Positions 1 through 5,556 of a stretch of 6,079 bases of DNA are shown in pieces (position 1 is the first letter of the stretch; every line of letters starts with the position of its first letter). The notes under the pieces were generated by a model. It worked only from the letters and a program-made list of their open reading frames with translations. It ran no database searches and had not been told where the DNA came from. The stretch covers positions 1 through 6,079 of the forward strand of contig JAGWZS010000114.1 in assembly GCA_018971905.1 (NCBI GenBank), written 5' to 3'. The stretch comes from Rhodospirillales bacterium. Its GTDB lineage: Bacteria > Pseudomonadota > Alphaproteobacteria > Acetobacterales > Acetobacteraceae. A program made the translations under genes and the position numbers.

Positions 1-39
1 TCGCCCTCTATTTCATTGAGTTAGAGCGCGATGGCGGGG

Positions 40-822
40 TTACGCGAACGCGTAGGCGTCCATCCGCAGGAAACCATATTCCACGGAGCTGTGCAGCTTC
101 TGCGGTGCCATGCCCGGGCCCGCTGCACTCAGTGCCACATGCAAAGGCAGTAGATGCTCTTCCGTCGGGTGTTCATCGGCCGCGTGCGGGGCAAGGCGGC
201 GGTAATCGGCCAGGGCGGAGATGTCTCCGGCCATGATCTTTGCGTCCATCCAGGTGGAGAAATCGGTCACGTCCTGTGTTTCTGGCGCGTTGAGGCTGCT
301 GCGGCCAGGGCGGAAGCGCCGCAGGTCGTGGGTGAAGGAGCCAGAGCCGAGGATGAGCACGCCCTCCGCCCGCAGGGGACGCAGGGCCGCGCCCAGGGCA
401 ATATGGTGGGCGGGGCCAAGGCCGGTTTGCACCGAAAGCTGGATGGTGGGGATATCCGCGTTTGGGTAGGCCAGGTGCAGTGGCACCCAGGCCCCGTGGT
501 CCAACCCGCGGGTGGGGTTTATGGCGCAAGCCAGCCCGGCTGTGCCCAGCAGTGCCGCCGTGCGGGCCGCAAGCCCATGGGCGACCGGTGCGGGGTAGCG
601 GATATTGTATAATGCCTGCGGAAACCCGTAAAAATCGTGGATTGTCTCGTTGGCCGGAGGGTTGCTGACCTCCGGTGAGGCGGTTTCCCAATGGGCCGAG
701 ACGGCGAGAATGGCCTGAGGCCGTGGGATGAGGCCGCCCAGCGTGGCAAGGAAATGCCGGGCGGGTGTATTTTGCAGGGCCGTCATGGGTGAGCCATGGC
801 TGATGAAGAGCGTGGGCAGCAT
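40..822 (-). CDS. ygiD: DODA-type extradiol aromatic ring-opening dioxygenase (YgiD family)
   Basis: This is a cytosolic metal-dependent dioxygenase of the LigB/DODA superfamily; the E. coli relative YgiD opens the ring of L-DOPA (4,5-extradiol cleavage). From ATG at 822 it is 260 residues, close to the usual 260-270. Visible family motifs are HGSPM (His9), VSAHW (His44), a GLDHGAWVPL segment (His109), GSGSFTHDL (His165) and EEHLLPLHV (His223). His9 and His44 have the same 35-residue spacing as the two N-terminal metal ligands of YgiD; His223 is the probable third ligand and His165 the conserved active-site histidine. A TTG at 858 would add 12 residues, but the family begins just before the HGSPM strand, so ATG 822 is preferred. 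Neither start has a clear Shine-Dalgarno. The gene is divergent from nfu and has no pathway partner in the window, so its true substrate (DOPA, another catechol, or none known) is open. Family call is firm, substrate is not. Confidence 0.9.
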   Translation of the reverse strand: MLPTLFISHGSPMTALQNTPARHFLATLGGLIPRPQAILAVSAHWETASPEVSNPPANETIHDFYGFPQALYNIRYPAPVAHGLAARTAALLGTAGLACAINPTRGLDHGAWVPLHLAYPNADIPTIQLSVQTGLGPAHHIALGAALRPLRAEGVLILGSGSFTHDLRRFRPGRSSLNAPETQDVTDFSTWMDAKIMAGDISALADYRRLAPHAADEHPTEEHLLPLHVALSAAGPGMAPQKLHSSVEYGFLRMDAYAFA

Positions 823-883
823 GGCCAGCCATGTGGGCGGCCGCCGGTGCTGGGGCAAGAGGTTTGCAAGGCGGTTCTGCTAT

Positions 884-936
884 TCCTGATCTTGCCAGGG
901 GCCCGGAAAAGGACAATCTACGGGGCAGTATCAGGA
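884..936. repeat. 7-bp inverted repeat with 39-base spacer in the divergent region
   Basis: TCCTGAT at 884-890 is matched exactly by its reverse complement ATCAGGA at 930-936. The arms lie between the ygiD-like gene and nfu, with centres about 46 bases apart. They could be operator half-sites or the base of a leader RNA stem. A 7-bp match at this distance can also arise by chance, so the repeat is seen but its function is guesswork. Confidence 0.3.
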
Positions 937-944
937 CCGCATGA

Positions 945-959
945 GTCCGCTTTGCGGAC
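945..959 (+). promoter_or_regulatory. hairpin abutting the nfu ribosome binding site
   Basis: GTCCGC at 945-950 and GCGGAC at 954-959 form a perfect 6-bp, G+C-rich stem with a TTT loop. The next base (960) begins the GGAGG Shine-Dalgarno of nfu, so the stem would sit directly against the ribosome binding site. No T tract follows, so it is not a terminator. GTCC at 945-948 can also pair with GGAC at 934-937, giving a weaker alternative fold. The pairing is seen; a role in translation or mRNA stability of nfu is inferred. Confidence 0.5.
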
Positions 960-964
960 GGAGG
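960..964 (+). promoter_or_regulatory. Shine-Dalgarno of nfu
   Basis: GGAGG lies 7 bases before ATG 972 and fixes that start. No upstream ATG in this frame competes. Confidence 0.8.
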
Positions 965-971
965 ATCAGAG

Positions 972-1526
972 ATGTTTATCGAGACTGAAGGCACCCCCAA
1001 CCCGGCAACGCTGAAATTTCTGCCCGGCCAGGCGATTCTGGGCGACAAGACAGCGGATTTCCCGGATGCGGATGCGGCCCTTATCTCGCCTCTGGCTGAG
1101 GCGCTGTTCGGGCTGGAGGGTGTGACTCGCGTGTTTCTGGGCGGGGATTTTGTGACCGTGACCAAAAGTGCGGGAACAGAGTGGCAGGCGCTGAAGCCGC
1201 AGGTGCTGGGTATGCTCATGCAGCACCTGATGGCGGGCAAGCCGATATTGCGCGAAGGCATGGTGCTGGAAGCCGAGGATGTGGACCCGGCGGACCAGGA
1301 GATTGTGGACCAGATTAAGGACCTGCTGGACACGCGCATCCGCCCCGCCGTGGCGGGCGATGGCGGGGATATTATTTTCCGCGGCTATCGCAACGGCGTG
1401 GTGAGCCTGCGGATGCAGGGCGCTTGCGCGGGCTGCCCCTCTTCCACCGCCACGCTGAAGCATGGCATCGAGAACATGCTGAAGCACTATATTCCGGAAG
1501 TGACCTCGGTTACACAAGCGGCGTAA
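972..1526 (+). CDS. nfuA: Nfu-type Fe-S cluster carrier (NifU C-terminal domain)
   Basis: This is an Fe-S carrier/scaffold that passes clusters, usually 4Fe-4S, to target apoproteins in the cytosol. The 184 residues show the two-domain layout of alphaproteobacterial and mitochondrial Nfu1. An N-terminal Nfu domain covers about 1-88 and opens with MFIETEGTPNPATLKFLPG. A NifU-like domain covers about 108-175, with the CAGC motif (Cys152 and Cys155) that holds the cluster between two subunits. This N-terminal domain differs from the degenerate A-type domain of E. coli NfuA, so the symbol is used in its broad alphaproteobacterial sense. GGAGG at 960-964 supports ATG 972. The gene heads the plus-strand run, and the next gene starts 54 bases after its stop. 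No isc or suf genes are in view, so it acts as a stand-alone carrier here. The hairpin against its ribosome binding site may regulate it. Confidence 0.95.
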   Translation: MFIETEGTPNPATLKFLPGQAILGDKTADFPDADAALISPLAEALFGLEGVTRVFLGGDFVTVTKSAGTEWQALKPQVLGMLMQHLMAGKPILREGMVLEAEDVDPADQEIVDQIKDLLDTRIRPAVAGDGGDIIFRGYRNGVVSLRMQGACAGCPSSTATLKHGIENMLKHYIPEVTSVTQAA

Positions 1527-1538
1527 TAGTTGATTTTG

Positions 1539-1566
1539 CGCGCGGCTGCCCCACCATCCCCGCGCG
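1539..1566 (+). repeat. imperfectly terminator-like hairpin in the nfu-rutE gap
   Basis: CGCGCGG at 1539-1545 pairs with CCGCGCG at 1560-1566 across a 14-base loop, and a G-U pair can extend the stem by one. Only TTT follows before the next Shine-Dalgarno at 1571, so it is at best a weak attenuator or an mRNA end-stabilising stem between nfu and the nitroreductase gene. Confidence 0.3.
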
Positions 1567-1570
1567 TTTC

Positions 1571-1576
1571 AGGAGG
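1571..1576 (+). promoter_or_regulatory. Shine-Dalgarno deciding the nitroreductase start
   Basis: AGGAGG lies 4 bases before ATG 1581. It favours that start over an in-frame TTG at 1530, which would sit only three bases after the nfu stop and has no Shine-Dalgarno. Confidence 0.8.
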
Positions 1577-1580
1577 CAGA

Positions 1581-2168
1581 ATGGCTCTGGATGACGCGGC
1601 ACTGGATGCGCTGTTCCGCAACGCGCGCACCCATTCCACCTTCAGCGCCGAGCCGGTTGCCGACGATGCGCTGAAGGCGCTGTATGAGCTGGCGAAAATG
1701 GGCCCCACCTCGGCCAATTGCTCACCCGCGCGGTTTTTATTCGTCCGCACGCCGGAGGCCAAGGCGCTGCTGCGGCCCTGCCTCTCGGCCGGGAACATAG
1801 AGCCGGTGATGGCGGCACCGGTGACGGTGGTGGTGGCGTTCGACCCGCAATTCTACCTGAAACTGCCGGAGCTGTACCCGGGGATGGACGCGAAGCCCTG
1901 GTTTGCTGGCAACCCGGACCTGGCGGAGGAAACCGCGATGCGCAATTCCTCTCTGCAGGGGGCGTATTTTTTGCTGGCGGCGCGGGCCATGGGGTTTGCC
2001 ACCGGGGCGATGTCGGGTTTCGACCGCGCCAAGCTGGACCGGGCGTTTTTCGCGGGCAAGGGCTGGAAAGCCAATTTCCTCATCAATCTGGGCCACCCGC
2101 GGCCGGATGCGGAATTGCCGCCGCGCCTGCCAAGGCTGGGGTTTGAGGAGGCGGCGGAGTTCGCGTGA
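1581..2168 (+). CDS. RutE/HadB-like FMN nitroreductase (putative malonic semialdehyde reductase)
   Basis: This is a flavin-dependent NAD(P)H oxidoreductase of the nitroreductase family, subgroup RutE/HadB. E. coli RutE reduces malonic semialdehyde to 3-hydroxypropionate in the Rut pyrimidine-degradation pathway. The 195 residues match RutE in length and along their course: ARTHSTF (15-21) at the FMN phosphate site, [11 protein letters not shown] (41-51), [14 protein letters not shown] (79-92), [11 protein letters not shown] (114-124), TGAMSGFD (141-148) and a C-terminal [10 protein letters not shown]. No other rut gene is near, and the gene is embedded between nfu and tsaB, so a Rut role is not supported by context; a general aldehyde- or quinone-reducing role is possible. 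AGGAGG at 1571 supports ATG 1581. Its TGA overlaps the GTG of tsaB by 4 bases, which implies coupled translation. Family assignment is strong, substrate uncertain. Confidence 0.9.
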   Translation: MALDDAALDALFRNARTHSTFSAEPVADDALKALYELAKMGPTSANCSPARFLFVRTPEAKALLRPCLSAGNIEPVMAAPVTVVVAFDPQFYLKLPELYPGMDAKPWFAGNPDLAEETAMRNSSLQGAYFLLAARAMGFATGAMSGFDRAKLDRAFFAGKGWKANFLINLGHPRPDAELPPRLPRLGFEEAAEFA

Positions 2169-2806
2169 GTTTGATTGCGCTTGATGCCTCTGGCCCGCGG
2201 GCTGGGTTGGCGCTGTTGGCGGCGGATGGCGTGGTGCAAGGGCGCTGGAGCGCGCCCCTGAAGCCGGGGTTGATAGAAACCCTGCCGCTGTTGCTGCAAG
2301 AGGCGGCCGCAGGCCAGGAAATCACGGATGTGGCCATTTGCACCGGGCCGGGGAGCTTTACCGGCTTGCGCACCTCCATCGCCCTGGCGCAGGGGTTTGC
2401 CGCCGGGCTGGGGGTGCCGCTGTGGGGTGTTGGCGCGGCCGAAGCCTATAGGCAGGCGCTGCCGGAGCTTACCCGCCCGCTTTGGGTGGGCATCCGCGCG
2501 CGGCGGGGCCGGTTGTTTCTGTTGCGCGAGGGTAAGGTCGGGGCTTTTGCCGATGAAGCTTTGCCCATGTCGCAAGGGCCTGTGGCTACAGCCGGGGAGG
2601 AAGCGCCGCTGCTGGCGGCTGCTCTGGCCGCCAAAGGTGCCGATGTGATGCTGACCAGCGCCCGGCTGATTGATGCCGCCTGGATTGGCCGCGCCGCTCT
2701 GGCGCAAAAGCTGGCGGGGCGCGCACCTGCCGCCGCCTTGCCGCTGTATGTGGACCCGCCCGAGGCCAAGCTGCCGGCCGCCGGGCTGCGGCCAGCGCCG
2801 GTATGA
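2165..2806 (+). CDS. tsaB: tRNA threonylcarbamoyladenosine biosynthesis protein TsaB
   Basis: TsaB is the non-catalytic ASKHA-fold partner that binds TsaD (and TsaE) in the complex placing t6A at position 37 of ANN-decoding tRNAs in the cytosol. The 213 residues begin with [17 protein letters not shown], the family's first strand-turn motif, and contain the hallmark [18 protein letters not shown] (60-77) and a GVPLWGV segment (83-89). Length is slightly short of the usual 220-230. The start is GTG 2165, overlapping the upstream stop by 4 bases, with GGAG at 2156-2159 five bases ahead. Its own stop overlaps the rimI ATG by 4 bases. The tsaB-rimI pair is common in bacteria, and older annotations call this gene yeaZ. 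One oddity: where relatives often read I-D-A-R at about residue 110, this protein has GIRAR. TsaD, TsaE and TsaC are not in the window and must be encoded elsewhere. Confidence 0.95.
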   Translation: MSLIALDASGPRAGLALLAADGVVQGRWSAPLKPGLIETLPLLLQEAAAGQEITDVAICTGPGSFTGLRTSIALAQGFAAGLGVPLWGVGAAEAYRQALPELTRPLWVGIRARRGRLFLLREGKVGAFADEALPMSQGPVATAGEEAPLLAAALAAKGADVMLTSARLIDAAWIGRAALAQKLAGRAPAAALPLYVDPPEAKLPAAGLRPAPV

Positions 2807-3243
2807 GCCAGATCGTTGAGGTGGGGCCTGCCCATGCGGCGGTGCTGGCGGCGATGCACGGGCTGGTGTTTCCGCATGAGCCCTGGAACGAGGCTGCGTT
2901 TGCGACATTGCTGCAGCAGCCCGGCGCACTGGCGCTGATTCAGGGGCAGGACGGCTTCCTGCTGCTGCGCGCGGTGCTGGACGAGGCGGAGATTTTAACC
3001 CTGGGCGTGCTGGAAAAGCGCCGGGGCATTGGCGGCGCCCTGCTGCATGAAGGCTTGTGCCGGTTGCGGGCGGGCGCGGTGCGGGTGGTGCATCTGGAGG
3101 TGGCCGCCAGCAACGCCCCGGCGCGCGCGCTTTATGAAAAACAGGGCTTCATGCAGAGTGGGTTGCGCAAAGCCTATTATCACGATGGCGGCGATGCGCT
3201 GATGCTATGCCTGAAGCTGGACCCGCCGGGCGGGCCGTCATGA
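2803..3243 (+). CDS. rimI: ribosomal protein bS18-alanine N-acetyltransferase RimI
   Basis: This GNAT-family enzyme transfers acetyl from acetyl-CoA to the N-terminal alanine of ribosomal protein bS18; some RimI proteins act on further N-termini. The 146 residues are the normal family length. The acetyl-CoA pyrophosphate loop is RRGIGGAL (73-80), preceded by the strand ILTLGVL (64-70). The following strand-helix reads VHLEVAASNAPARALYEKQGF; Glu99 and Tyr111 align, with the same 12-residue spacing, with the catalytic Glu103 and Tyr115 of enterobacterial RimI. The usual LEVR is LEVA here. The ATG overlaps the tsaB stop (ATGA) and has no strong Shine-Dalgarno of its own, so translation is probably coupled to tsaB. 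In many alphaproteobacteria tsaB-rimI lies downstream of nfu as here, which supports RimI over a generic acetyltransferase. The next gene begins 43 bases after the stop. Confidence 0.92.
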   Translation: MSQIVEVGPAHAAVLAAMHGLVFPHEPWNEAAFATLLQQPGALALIQGQDGFLLLRAVLDEAEILTLGVLEKRRGIGGALLHEGLCRLRAGAVRVVHLEVAASNAPARALYEKQGFMQSGLRKAYYHDGGDALMLCLKLDPPGGPS

Positions 3244-3271
3244 AATCTTGTCTTTGGCTCAGAGCGGCCAT

Positions 3272-3280
3272 GAGGGAGAG
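3272..3280 (+). promoter_or_regulatory. Shine-Dalgarno of ppx
   Basis: A purine run GAGGGAGAG, with GGGAG at 3274-3278 eight bases before ATG 3287, supports that start. The ATG at 3270 is out of frame with the gene. Confidence 0.65.
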
Positions 3281-3286
3281 TGAAGC

Positions 3287-4792
3287 ATGGATCAGATAAC
3301 CCGCTCTGGCCAGCGCGCGCGGCCGGCATTCCGCCGTGCCGTGGTGGACCTTGGCTCCAACTCTGTGCGGCTGGTGGTGTATGAGGGCGAGCTGCGCAAC
3401 CCGTTGCAGATATTTAACGAAAAGGCGGTGGTGCGCCTGGCCAAGGGCATGACCAGCACGGGGCGCCTGAAAGACGACGCGCTGGCCCAAGCGGAAACGG
3501 TGCTGCACCGTTATGCCGCCATTGCCCGCGCCATGGGGGCAAGCCCGGTGGAGGTGCTGGCGACGTCTGCCGTGCGCGATGCCGAAAATGGCGCCGCCTT
3601 TGTGCAGGCGATGATGCAGCGGCTGCCGGAGATGCGGATTTCGGTGATTTCCGGCGAAGAGGAAGCCGCGCTTTCAGCCGAGGGGGTGCTGTGCGGTATT
3701 CCGGGCGCGGACGGGCTGCTGGCTGACCTCGGCGGTGGCTCGCTTGAGCTGGTGCGGCTGGATGCCGGCAAGGTGGGCCCGGCGGTGACGCTGCCGGTGG
3801 GGGTGATAAGGCTGGCGGAGCGCGCGGGAGACGACCTCACCCGCGCCAGGGCGTTGATGCTCGAAGCGCTGGCGGACGTGCCCTTTGCGGCGGAGGCGGC
3901 GGGCAAGGATTTGTACCTCGCTGGCGGCGCCTTCCGGGCGCTGGCGCGTATCCATATCGCGCAGACGGGCTACCCGCTGAACATCGTGCATCACTACACC
4001 ATCAACCGGGACGAGGCGCGCGACCTGGCCGGTGTGGTGAGCGAGGGCGGGCGCAAGCTGATCGAGCGGATGCCCGGCGTGCCGCGCCGGCGCATCGAGG
4101 ATCTGCCCTATGCGGCGGTGATTCTGCGCCGGCTGCTGCGCGCCACCGGGGCGGCGCGGGTGGTGTTTTCTGCCAATGGGCTGCGCGAGGGCTGGTTCTC
4201 CCGCCTGCTGCCGCCGGATGTGCGCGCCGAGGACCCGCTGCTGGCGGCCTCGCGCGACCTAGTGCGTGGCATGGTGCGCGATGCCAATTTGCCGCAGGCG
4301 CTCATCGCCTGGACAGCGCCCTTGTTCCCCGATGAAACCCCGGCGCAGAAGCGGCTGCGTGAGGCGGCGTGCTGGCTTTCGGACATTGGCAGCCACGAGC
4401 ACCCGGAATACCGGGCTGAGCAGGCGTTTATGCGGGTGCTGCGCCAGGCGGGCATGAGCCTGGACCACCATGCCCGCGCGTTTTTAGCCCTGACGACGGC
4501 GGTGCGCTACGAGGCGCCGCCGGAGGCAGGGTTTCTGGCGCCCGCCCGCGCGCTTTTGGACATGCAGGCCGCCCAGCGCGCCGAAACCTTGGGCAGCGCC
4601 CTGCGCCTGGGCTACACGCTTTCCGCCGGAACGCCGCATCTGCTGGCGGGAACCGGGCTGACCCTGACCCAAGGCAGCCTGGCCTTGAGCCTGGCGGCGG
4701 CAAATGGCGTGTTTGCGGGCGATGCCGTGCTGCGGCGGCTGGAGCGGTTGGCGCTGATGCTGGGCCGCGAGGCGGAGACGGTTATGCAATAA
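3287..4792 (+). CDS. ppx: exopolyphosphatase / pppGpp phosphatase (Ppx/GppA family)
   Basis: This cytosolic enzyme removes terminal phosphates from polyphosphate and, in GppA-like members, converts pppGpp to ppGpp. The 501 residues carry the ASKHA two-lobed N-terminal phosphatase: VVDLGSNSVRLVVYE (19-33), LATSAVRDAENG (91-102), ISGEEEAALSAEG (121-133, containing the catalytic-glutamate region) and LLADLGGGSLELV (144-156), then LYLAGGAFRALARIHI and VHHYTINRDEA. The remainder, from about residue 310, is the C-terminal HD-like helical domain of longer Ppx proteins. A short basic N-terminal extension (1-17) precedes the first strand. ATG 3287 has a Shine-Dalgarno at 3272-3280. The gene is last in the plus-strand run and its TAA overlaps the A tract of the terminator. 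Sequence alone does not separate Ppx from GppA activity. In many alphaproteobacteria the rRNA methyltransferase gene rlmE follows ppx; it does not here. Confidence 0.93.
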   Translation: MDQITRSGQRARPAFRRAVVDLGSNSVRLVVYEGELRNPLQIFNEKAVVRLAKGMTSTGRLKDDALAQAETVLHRYAAIARAMGASPVEVLATSAVRDAENGAAFVQAMMQRLPEMRISVISGEEEAALSAEGVLCGIPGADGLLADLGGGSLELVRLDAGKVGPAVTLPVGVIRLAERAGDDLTRARALMLEALADVPFAAEAAGKDLYLAGGAFRALARIHIAQTGYPLNIVHHYTINRDEARDLAGVVSEGGRKLIERMPGVPRRRIEDLPYAAVILRRLLRATGAARVVFSANGLREGWFSRLLPPDVRAEDPLLAASRDLVRGMVRDANLPQALIAWTAPLFPDETPAQKRLREAACWLSDIGSHEHPEYRAEQAFMRVLRQAGMSLDHHARAFLALTTAVRYEAPPEAGFLAPARALLDMQAAQRAETLGSALRLGYTLSAGTPHLLAGTGLTLTQGSLALSLAAANGVFAGDAVLRRLERLALMLGREAETVMQ

Positions 4793-4825
4793 AAAAGCCG
4801 GAGGCGTTTGGCGCTCCGGCTTTTT
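4791..4825. terminator. bidirectional intrinsic terminator between ppx and bactofilin
   Basis: GCCGGAG at 4797-4803 pairs perfectly with CTCCGGC at 4814-4820 around a 10-base loop. TTTTT (4821-4825) follows on the plus strand, and the A run at 4791-4796 supplies the T tract on the minus strand. The hairpin therefore can stop transcripts from ppx and from the converging bactofilin gene, whose stop lies 20 bases beyond. The A tract starts inside the ppx stop codon. Confidence 0.9.
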
Positions 4826-4844
4826 ATAACGGCTAGTGGGAGGC

Positions 4845-5465
4845 TCAGGCGTCTGTCAGCGAAGCTGGGGCCGGGGAATAGGTGTTTGCTTCGCTCAGCA
4901 TTTCGATGCGGCCGGTGATCTGACCGCCATCTTCCACCTGCAAGCGGCGGCAGCGCGCGGTGCCCAGCACGCGGCCGGTGCTGCGCACAACCAGCGTGGC
5001 GCGGGCGACCAGCGTGCCGTCTATGGTGCCGGCCACTTCGGCGTCGTCCACCTCAACCTCGCCTTTGAACACGCCGCCGGGGGCGATGGAGAGTTCGTTG
5101 GCGTTGATCATCGTGGCTTCCACGGTGCCTTCCACCACCAGGCGCTCGGCGTCTTGCACGGTGCCTTGCACGGAAATGCCGCGGCCCACCACCAGGGTGC
5201 GGCGCTCAGGCGCTTCGCGGGTGGTGGTGTTGGGCATTAGCGGGCGGGGGGCTGCCGCGGAGGGGACGACCGGGCTGGCGGGGGTGGCAGGCATGGGCGG
5301 GGGCGCAAACGGCGAGCGGGCCATGGGGGTCTCCTTGAAACTGGGTGGGATGAAAAGATTGCCGGGATCGTTATCCTCGGAGGAGGGGGGGGATGGCGCC
5401 GCCTGGTCCGCCGGGAGCGCGGTGGAGACCGGTTGTGGCTCTTCCGTTTTGCGCTTGTTGAACAC
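4845..5465 (-). CDS. bactofilin (polymer-forming cytoskeletal protein, DUF583)
   Basis: Bactofilins self-assemble without nucleotide into filaments built of a right-handed beta-helix, and scaffold wall synthesis, stalks, polarity or chromosome proteins at the inner membrane. From GTG 5465 the protein has 206 residues. Residues 1-6 are MFNKRK, close to the MFSK/MFGKK-type N-terminus that anchors bactofilins such as Caulobacter BacA to membrane. A disordered Pro/Ala-rich linker covers about 10-88, the beta-helix domain about 89-190 (from RTLVVGRGISVQGTV, with repeating GxV/GxI turns such as VEGTVEA, FKGEVEV, VAGTIDG, VLGTARC and ITGRIEM), and a short tail follows. GGAGG (complement of 5470-5474) lies 4 bases before the GTG and, with the membrane motif, fixes this start; a GTG at 5510 would bury the motif. 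A second strong start lies at 5324 and would give a 159-residue form. The gene converges with ppx. The specific cellular role cannot be read from context. Confidence 0.92.
   Translation of the reverse strand: MFNKRKTEEPQPVSTALPADQAAPSPPSSEDNDPGNLFIPPSFKETPMARSPFAPPPMPATPASPVVPSAAAPRPLMPNTTTREAPERRTLVVGRGISVQGTVQDAERLVVEGTVEATMINANELSIAPGGVFKGEVEVDDAEVAGTIDGTLVARATLVVRSTGRVLGTARCRRLQVEDGGQITGRIEMLSEANTYSPAPASLTDA
5331..5336 (-). promoter_or_regulatory. internal Shine-Dalgarno in the bactofilin gene
   Basis: On the minus strand AAGGAG is followed by a 6-base spacer and ATG at 5324, in the bactofilin frame (Met48 of the long form). Quality and spacing are better than at the upstream GTG. Initiation here would give a 159-residue bactofilin that lacks the MFNKRK membrane motif but keeps the whole beta-helix domain. 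This may be an internal start for a second isoform or the main start. Confidence 0.5.
5385..5392 (-). repeat. C8 homopolymer in the bactofilin linker
   Basis: Eight G on the plus strand read as eight C in the coding strand, within codons for the Ser-Pro-Pro-Ser part of the linker. The tract lies between the GTG start at 5465 and the internal ATG at 5324. Loss of one C would send the long form into a frame that ends at TAA 5239-5237, while the short form would be untouched. Confidence 0.6.
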
Positions 5466-5469
5466 TGAT

Positions 5470-5474
5470 CCTCC
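5470..5474 (-). promoter_or_regulatory. Shine-Dalgarno of the long bactofilin form
   Basis: GGAGG on the minus strand precedes GTG 5465 by 4 bases. An ATG at 5476 overlaps this site but is in another frame and lacks its own Shine-Dalgarno. Confidence 0.65.
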
Positions 5475-5556
5475 ATGCTGGCTTATCGCGTTAAGTTCGC
5501 CGCCTAGCACGGGGCAGGCCGCTAAACAACCTTTGGTGGGGTTTGCTGGGGGTGGT

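Noticed and set aside
1..39. Possible terminator for the dioxygenase gene (CTCTA at 6-10 with TAGAG at 22-26), or a dispersed repeat
   Set aside because: The stem is only 5 bp with an 11-base loop and no T tract in the right place. The TTAGAGCGCGATG text recalls short alphaproteobacterial intergenic repeats, but no second copy is in the window.
864..920. Promoter candidates for nfu (TTGCAA at 864 and TTGCCA at 892)
   Set aside because: No hexamer resembling TATAAT lies 16-18 bases downstream of either, so I do not call a promoter.
173..1339. 388-residue minus-strand open frame across the ygiD-nfu region
   Set aside because: It overlaps two well-supported genes in other frames, has no recognisable motif, and is Arg/Pro/Gly-rich as expected for a shadow frame in G+C-rich DNA.
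1853..2929. 358-residue minus-strand open frame opposite the nitroreductase, tsaB and rimI genes
   Set aside because: It is antisense to three genes with clear family motifs and is low-complexity Gln/Arg/Pro-rich; it has no Shine-Dalgarno or domain.
5237..5476. 79-residue minus-strand frame starting at ATG 5476
   Set aside because: It overlaps the bactofilin start in another frame, lacks a Shine-Dalgarno and encodes an Arg/Pro-rich peptide; kept only as the frame reached if one C of the C8 tract is lost.
5466..5556. Promoter for the bactofilin gene on the minus strand
   Set aside because: TTGTTT and GATAAG-like boxes exist but not at a workable spacing, and no CtrA-type paired TTAA motif was found.
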